Shown: positions 56,991 through 64,000 of the stretch, in pieces | Layout: each line of letters opens with the position of its first letter | How positions within the stretch are numbered: position 1 is the stretch's first letter | The notes under the pieces: model-generated | Seen by the model: only the letters and a program-made list of their open reading frames with translations | Database searches by the model: none | Told to the model about the DNA's origin: nothing | Source: Bathymodiolus brooksi | Taxonomy: Eukaryota; Mollusca; Bivalvia; Mytilida; Modiolidae | Length of the DNA stretch: 64,000 nt | NCBI GenBank assembly: GCA_963680875.1 | Contig: OY804576.1 | Location: forward strand, 73,847,668-73,911,667 | Reading direction: 5' to 3' | Program-made: the position numbers and the translations under genes

Positions 56991-59900
56991 TTTTATATAT
57001 AGAAACAAGCCAACAGGTCGCTCCGCTTGTCGACATTAACCCGATTTATATAGAAACAAGCCAACAGATCGCTCCACTTGTCGACATTAACCTGATTTAT
57101 ATAGAAACAAGCCAACAGGTCGATCCACTTGTCGACATTAACCCGATTTATATAGAAACAAGCCAACAGGTCGCTCCACTTGTCGACATTAACCTGATTT
57201 ATATAGAAACAAGCCAACAGGTCGCTCCACTTGTCGACATTAACCCGATTTATATAGAAACAAGCCAACAGGTCGCTCCGCTTGTCGACATTAACCCGAT
57301 TTATATAGAAACAAGCCAACAGGTCGCTCCACTTGTCGACATTAACCTGATTTATATAGAAACAAGCCAACAGGTCGATCCACTTGTCGACATTAACCCG
57401 ATTTATATAGAAACAAGCCAACAGGTCGCTCCACTTGTCGACATTAACCTGATTTATATAGAAACAAGCCAACAGGTCGCTCCACTTGTCGACATTAACC
57501 CGATTTATATAGAAACAAGCCAACAGGTCGCTCCACTTGTCGACATTAACCTGATTTATATAGAAACAAGCCAACAGGTCGATCCACTTGTCGACATTAA
57601 CCCGATTTATATAGAAACAAGCCAACAGGTCGCTCCACTTGTCGACATTAACCTGATTTATATAGAAACAAGCCAACAGGTCGCTCCACTTGTCGACATT
57701 AACCCGATTTATATAGAAACAAGCCAACAGGTCGCTCCACTTGTCGACATTAACCTGATTTATATAGAAACAAGCCAACAGGTCGATCCACTTGTCGACA
57801 TTAACCTGATTTATATAGAAACAAGCCAACAGGTCGCTCCACTTGTCGACATTAACCCGATTTATATAGAAACAAGCCAACAGGTCGCTCCACTTGTCGA
57901 CATTAACCCGATTTATATAGAAACAAGCCAACAGGTCGCTCCACTTGTCGACATTAACCTGATTTATATAGAAACAAGCCAACAGGTCGCTCCACTTGTA
58001 GACATTAACCCGATTTATATAGAAACAAGTCATCAGGTCGCTCCACTTGTCGACATTAACCTGATTTATATATAAACAAGCCAACAGGTCGCTCCACTTG
58101 TCGACATTAACCTGTTTTATATAGAAACAAGTCAACAGGTCGCTCCACTTGTCGACATTAACCTGATTTATATAGAAACAAGCGAACAGGTCGCTCCACT
58201 TGTCGACATTAACCTGATTTATATAGAAACAAGTCAACAGGTCGCTCCACTTGTCGACATTAACCTGATTTATATAGAAACAAGTCAACAGGTCGCTCCA
58301 CTTGTCGACATTAACCTGATTTATATAGAAACAAGTCAACAGGTCGCTCCACTTGTCGACATTAACCTGATTTATATAGATACAAGTCAGCAGGTCGCTC
58401 CACTTGTCGACATTAACCTGATTTATATAGAAACAAGTCAACAGGTCGCTCCACTTGTCGACATTAACCCGATTTATATAGAAACAAGTCAACAGGTCCC
58501 TCCACTTGTCGACATTAACCTGATTTATATAGAAACAAGTCAACAGGTCGCTCCACTTGTCGACATTAACCTGTTTTATATAGAAACAAGTCAACAGGTC
58601 GCTCCACTTGTCGACATTAACCTGATTTATATAGAAACAAGTCAACAGGTCGCTCCACTTGTCGACTTTAACCTGTTTTATATAGAAAAAAGTCAACAGG
58701 TCGCTCCACTTGTCGACATTAACCTGTTTTATATAGAAACAAGTCAACAGGTCGCTCCACTTGTCGACATTAACCCGATTTATATAGAAACAAGTCAACA
58801 GGTCGCTCCACTTGTCGACATTAACCTGTTTTATATAGAAACAAGTCAACAGGTCGCTCCACTTGTCGACATTAACCTGATTTATATAGAAACAAGTCAA
58901 CAGGTCGCTCCACTTGTCGACATTAACCCGATTTATATAGAAACAAGTCAACAGGTCGCTCCACTTGTCGACATTAACCTGTTTTATATAGAAACAAGTC
59001 AACAGGTCGCTCCACTTGTCGACATTAACCTGTTTTATATAGAAACAAGTCAACAGGTCGCTCCACTTGTCGACATTAACCTGATTTATATAGAAACAAG
59101 TCAACAGGTCGCTCCACTTGTCGACATTAACCTGTTTTATATAGAAACAAGTGAACAGGTCGCTCCACTTGTCGACATTAACCTGATTTATATAGAAACA
59201 AGTCAACAGGTCGCTCCACTTGTCGACATTAACCTGTTTTATATAGAAACAAGTCAACAGGTCGCTCCACTTGTCGACATTAACCTGATTTATATAGAAA
59301 CAAGTCAACAGGTCGCTCCACTTGTCGACATTAACCTGATTTATATAGAAACAAGTCAACAGGTCGCTCCACTTGTCGACATTAACCCGATTTATATAGA
59401 AACAAGCCAACAGGTCGCTCCACTTGTCGACATTAACCTGTTTTATATAGAAACAAGTCAACAGGTCGCTCCACTTGTCGACATTAACCTGATTTATATA
59501 GAAACAAGTCAACAGGTCGCTCCACTTGTCGACATTAACCTGATTTATATAGAAACAAGTCAACAGGTCGCTCCACTTGTCGACATTAACCTGTTTTATA
59601 TAGAAACAAGTCAACAGGTCGCTCCACTTGTCGACATTAACCCGATTTATATAGAAACAAGTCAACAGGTCGCTCCACTTGTCGACATTAACCTGTTTTA
59701 TATAGAAACAAGTCAACAGGTTGCTCCACTTGTCGACATTAACCTGATTTATATAGAAACAAGTCAACAGGTCGCTCCACTTGTCGACATTAACCCGATT
59801 TATATAGAAACAAGTCAACAGGTCGCTCCACTTGTCGACATTAACCTGTTTTATATAGAAACAAGTCAACATGTCGCTCCACTTGTCGACATTAACCTGT

Positions 59901-60311
59901 TTTATATAGAAACAAGTCAACAGGTCGCTCCACTTGTCGACATTAACCTGATTTATATAGAAACAAGTCAACAGGTCGCTCCACTTGTCGACATTAACCT
60001 GATTTATATAGAAACAAGTCAACAGGTCGCTCCACTTGTCGACATTAACCCGATTTATATAGAAACAAGTCAACAGGTCGCTCCACTTGTCGACATTAAC
60101 CTGATTTATATAGAAACAAGTCAACAGGTCGCTCCACTTGTCGACATTAACCTGATTTATATAGAAACAAGTCAACAGGTCGCTCCACTTGTCGACATTA
60201 ACCTGTTTTAGATAGAAACAAGTCAACAGATCGCTCCACTTGTCGACATTAACCTGTTTTATATAGAAACAAGTCAACAGGTCGCTCCACTTGTCGACAT
60301 TAACCTGTTTT
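56991..60311. repeat. 51-bp minisatellite array, about 65 copies, inside a SINE2
   Basis: Unit GATTTATATAGAAACAAGTC + AACAGGTCGCTCCACTTGTCGACATTAACCT, 51 bases. Two sub-families: CAAGCC units from 56991 to about 58080 and CAAGTC units from about 58090 to the end. In the first part a GTCGATCC variant recurs every four units at several points, a 204-base higher-order repeat. SINE2 sequence flanks both sides (56886-56990 and 60311-60446). Because 51 is divisible by three, frames of 367 codons (+) and 1094 codons (-) stay open; they have no start context, no homology and repeat only one 17-residue word. Confidence 0.97.
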
Positions 60312-60446
60312 CAAGTCTTTGCTCTTATTCCTCAATTATGTATTCTTGGCGAAGAAACATCAAATACCAATTTGATCCGACCAGAGCTTGAACTCGTGAT
60401 CTACAGTACTTGAGGCAAGCATGTTAACATTACACCACTGATGAAG

Positions 60447-61076
60447 TGCAGTCTTTTGTGAATGAATTGTATGCACCTCAAACTGAATACTAGTATTAAC
60501 GATTGGAGAAGAGTTCAGTGTTATAAATGAATGATCTTAACAGGAATCACCTGTAAACAAAGACTATTGTAATCATTCAATAGATGAATTTCTTTTGCAA
60601 CTCCTTGGTCAATACCAATTGAAACATGTAATCTATAAGATGGTTCACCATAATAACGAACATAAACAATAATCCAGTCATGGATGCTATTTCATCATAT
60701 CTTATCAGAACAATAATGTTGCTCAAAAGAAATGCATTTTCTTTTCAGAGAAAAACATGGTCAATAACTGCTTTTAAGATGACCCAAGTTTAGTGCAATT
60801 TAAATTATGTTTCCGAATTACAAGTCTTATTTGTAAATGTTCCATACTTTTCTGTTGAAAAGTTCTGATCAGATGTACAGCCCTGTGTACATCATGTTTA
60901 ATTTTAAGCATGGCAATAGATGATCACATATTTCGATCCATCTGGAATGGAGACGAGACCTACTTACACCATAAAACTTTTCCCTATATAGTTTTGAATT
61001 GATCAATAAAATACCTACATTGTAAAATGGCGGTTCATTACGAAACATAAAAATAAACGATACATTTTCTTAAACC
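60447..61076. other. Unique intergenic sequence
   Basis: AT-rich, with no open frame over 60 codons and no recognised repeat or gene. Confidence 0.5.
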
Positions 61077-62722
61077 AGAGGCTCCCAGGAGCCTGTAATC
61101 GCTCACCTGGATCAAAGCTGCTTTCAATAACAACGCAACTGCACTGTGGCGGCCATCTTGGCGGGAGAGCGCAACTGCCGGACACAATTTTGGAAGAGGA
61201 CCATCCAATGACTATTCCATCAAAGTTTGGTTCTAATTGAGCTACTGGTTCCAGACAAGATGGTTTTCATGTGAATTTCCCATAGGGTCCTATGTTAAAC
61301 TAAGTACAGCTGTTCAGCCATCTTGGTCAGAGGGCGGGACCACCAGACACAAATTTGGTTCAGCGGTTTCAGAGGAGATGATTTAAATGTGATCTTTTAT
61401 CAAAATATGCCTAATTTGCATAATCGGTATAAATCGGCTGAAAGAAAAATTTCAAAAAAAACCCCGAACATATGCTAAACTAATCCTTGCCATGTAGCTG
61501 CAGTTCAAATTTGAGCTCATTTTTGACTTATAATAAAGCAGCAATGGACAATTGAAGAAATTTCTATTTTTAGTAACAGCAGCCATCTTGAATGGAGGGC
61601 GGGGCTGTCGGACACAATTTTGAAAGGGAACCACCCAGGGACCATCCCTGCCAGGTTTGGTTTAATTTGGTTCAGCGGTTTCAGAGGAGAAGATTTAAAT
61701 GTGATCTTTTATCAAAATATGCCCAATTTGCATAATCGGTATATATCGGCTGAAAGAAAAATTTCACAGAAAAACCCGGAATATATGCTAAACTACTTCT
61801 TGCCATGTAGCTGCAATTAAAATTTGAGCTCATTTTGACTTACACTAAAGCAGCAATGGACAATCAAAATTTCATCCCCCCTTTTTTCTATTTTGAGCTT
61901 GGCGGCCATCTTGGTTGGAAGTCGGGATCACCGGACACAATTTTGGAAGGGGGCCATACAAGAATCATTTCAGCAAAGTTTGGTTGAGATTGGCCAGTAG
62001 TTTCAGAGGAGAAGATTTTTTTTAAATTTCATCCCCCCTTTTTTATAATTTGCATAATCGGCAAAAGTTCAAAGTTCATAAAAAATCCTGTAATACATGC
62101 TAAAAAGCTCATCATTATGCTTACACAGTTCAAATTTGGGCACATTCTGGCTTAAAATAGAGCAGTTTTGGCCATTTGAAGAAATTTCTATTTTTAGTAA
62201 CAGCGGCCATCTTGAATGGAGGGCGGGACTGTCGGACACAATTTTGAAAGGGAACCACCCATGGACCATCCCTGCCAGGTTTGGTTTAATTTGGTTCAGC
62301 GGTTTCTGAGGAGAAGATTTAAATGTGATCTTTAATCAAAATATGCCTAATTTGCATAATCGGTATATATCGGCTGAAAGAAAAATTTCACAGAAAAACG
62401 CGGAATACATGTTAAACTACTCATTGCCATGTAGCTGCAGTTAAAATTTGAGCTCATTTTGACTTGCACTAAAGCAGCAATGGACAATTAAAATTTCATC
62501 CCCCCTTTTTTCTATTTTTAGCTTGGCGGCCATCTTGGTTGGAAGTCGGGATCACCGGACACATTTTTGAAAGGGGGCCATCCAAGGATCATTCCACCAA
62601 AGTTTGGTTGCAATTGGTCCAGTGGTTTCTGAGGAGAAGATTAAAATGTGAAATGTTGACGGACGACGACAGACGAAAAGAGATGACAATAGCTCACATG
62701 GCCTAAAGGCCAGGTGAGTTAA
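61077..62722 (-). repeat. Large modular repeat with GCTCACCTGG ends
   Basis: Opposite-orientation, expanded relative of 9725-10545. It contains repeated modules of about 300 bases (landmarks CAGCGGCCATCTTGAATGGAGG, CGGACACAATTTTGAAAGGG, TTCAGCGGTTTCAGAGGAGAAG, TTTGCATAATCGGTATA) and ends GGCCTAAAGGCCAGGTGAGTTA. Nearly identical modules at 61560-61880 and 62170-62500 point to recent internal duplication. Short frames inside are not genes. Confidence 0.75.
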
Positions 62723-63017
62723 AAAGACATATAGACTTTGAAAAAGACACCGGGTGTCATGAAAAGGGCACAGGGCGTCACTTGAAAAAGGGCAGGTAGT
62801 CCGCCCTGTGAAAAGGACCTCGCTGGAACACTGCCCAGTACAAGGATGTTCCAGATGGATCAGTCATAAAAATGAACATACAACTGACCAAAATGTTTTG
62901 CCATACCAAGGTCCCCAGGTCTTTGCCAGCTTTCAATTATTCAACAATGTGAAAATTACTGAACAAATTGTATGCAGTCCAAAAACCCCAGTCTTGTAAT
63001 CTTATTCAAAATCCATG

Positions 63018-63398
63018 TTTGAGGGTTTTTGTGTTTAACGCCACTTTCAACAATATTTCAGTTATCTGTTTTATTGGTGGAGGAACCAGAGTATCCTAAG
63101 AAAACCACAAACCTTTCACAAGTCACCGACAAACTTTATCACATAATGTTGTATCGAGTACACCTTGCCCGAGAGGGATTTGAACTCACCAAGTGGTGAG
63201 GTGGGTTTATAGTGCTTGAGGCCACTTTCAACAATATTTCAGTTATATCGTGGCATTCAGTTTTATTGATGGAGGAAACCGGAGAAAACCACCAACCTGT
63301 CGCAAGTTACCGACAAACTTTATATCACATATTTTTGTATCGAAAACACTATGCCATGAACGGGATTCGAACTCACAACTGATAGGCACTGATTGCAT
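63018..63398 (-). repeat. Two SINE1 copies in tandem, same orientation
   Basis: 63018-63196 and 63197-63398 are both SINE1 with the tail first on the + strand; each retains GGCACTGATTGC- or CACAACT-type head remnants. They abut with no spacer. Confidence 0.65.
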
Positions 63399-64000
63399 AC
63401 TGTAAATTCAGAAATTATTGCGATTCCTCAACCGCCGACAAAAATGCGAGGTTTAATTATTGCGACGCTCCAAGATAAAGAAAAAAAATTGAGGTAAATT
63501 TTATCTAAACGTGCGTTTTTGTTTTCGTATTTGTATGTCGTTAATCCCCTTGCAAGCCACGTGTCATGTTTACCTTTAATTAAAGTGGATACACATTTCC
63601 CTTTGTACACACATTTTTCACGTGAATGAGAATCTAGAAAGGTTTCCACATGTTGGTAATATATTATCGATCAAAGCGTGCTTTTGGGGATCTAGAAACT
63701 TTTGTAACAGGTGAACTTTAGTCAGTCACGTGCCGAGTCGACAGTACTTGAATATCCGAAGGCTTGGGTGATATAAAGGTTAATGAAATTTCAAAGAAAG
63801 ATCAATTGAAGTGTACAAAATATATTGGTAAACAAAAACGGCAGTTTAAAAGAATTATGGCTTGTATGAATCTTTTATCGGAACAAGCTCAGTTTTACAA
63901 ACAAATTTTAGTCGGCTTTTTTTCAAAGTGATATTTTAAAATAAAATATTGCTCAATTAACTTTACAGTAATTAGAAATTTAAAAAATGCCATAAATAGA
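63399..64000. other. Window end, no gene recognised
   Basis: Holds a short dispersed-repeat-like segment near 63405-63480 (TGTAAATTCAGAAATTATTGCG, AAAATGCGAGG) and otherwise unassigned AT-rich sequence. Confidence 0.4.

Noticed and set aside
56993..60277. Open frames of 1094 codons (- strand) and 367 codons (+ strand)
   Set aside because: They are read-through of a 51-bp tandem array whose unit length is a multiple of three; a single 17-residue word repeats, no start context or domain exists, and both strands are open.

Overview
The window is AT-rich animal nuclear DNA with GT-AG introns, many short dispersed repeats and minisatellites. It is most consistent with a bivalve mollusc, possibly a mytilid; that guess rests on the gene structures and on repeat families I associate with bivalves. 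No bacterial, CRISPR, rRNA or functional tRNA features were seen.

Three protein-coding genes can be reconstructed exon by exon, all on the + strand. (1) 596-14268 is axonemal dynein light chain 1 (DNAL1), nine coding exons; the start-codon exon was not located and may lie before the window. (2) 20990-37277 is chitinase A: signal peptide, GH18 catalytic domain with an intact DGLDLDWE motif, Thr/Pro repeat linker and two CBM14 chitin-binding modules (about 601 aa). (3) 43786-54822 is chitinase B, a tandem paralogue with the same exon plan (about 609 aa), a Ser/His-rich linker, two CBM14 modules and an acidic tail. Exons 3-7 have identical lengths in the two chitinases, so they arose by tandem duplication; both look enzymatically competent and secreted.

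Layout: 1-14.5 kb DNAL1 with element-filled introns (a 3.1-kb TTAA-flanked element, a foldback element, SINEs); 14.5-19.2 kb intergenic, repeat-rich; about 19.2 kb candidate promoter and leader exon of chitinase A; 21-38.1 kb chitinase A with a hAT relic, a long inverted repeat and several minisatellites; 38.1-43.8 kb intergenic with decayed reverse-transcriptase fragments; 43.8-54.8 kb chitinase B; 54.8-64 kb intergenic, dominated by a 3.3-kb array of a 51-bp unit and a 1.6-kb modular repeat.

No new gene system was found. The most notable signals are structural. Two large minisatellites appear to have been born inside mobile elements: the 51-bp array inside a SINE, and a 44-bp array inside the 3' coding end of a LINE reverse transcriptase. 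Tandem duplications also repeatedly include exon boundaries, making decoy splice sites in DNAL1, chitinase A and chitinase B. All repeat-family names used here (SINE1, SINE2, tail T1, R4) are my own labels from within-window comparison.
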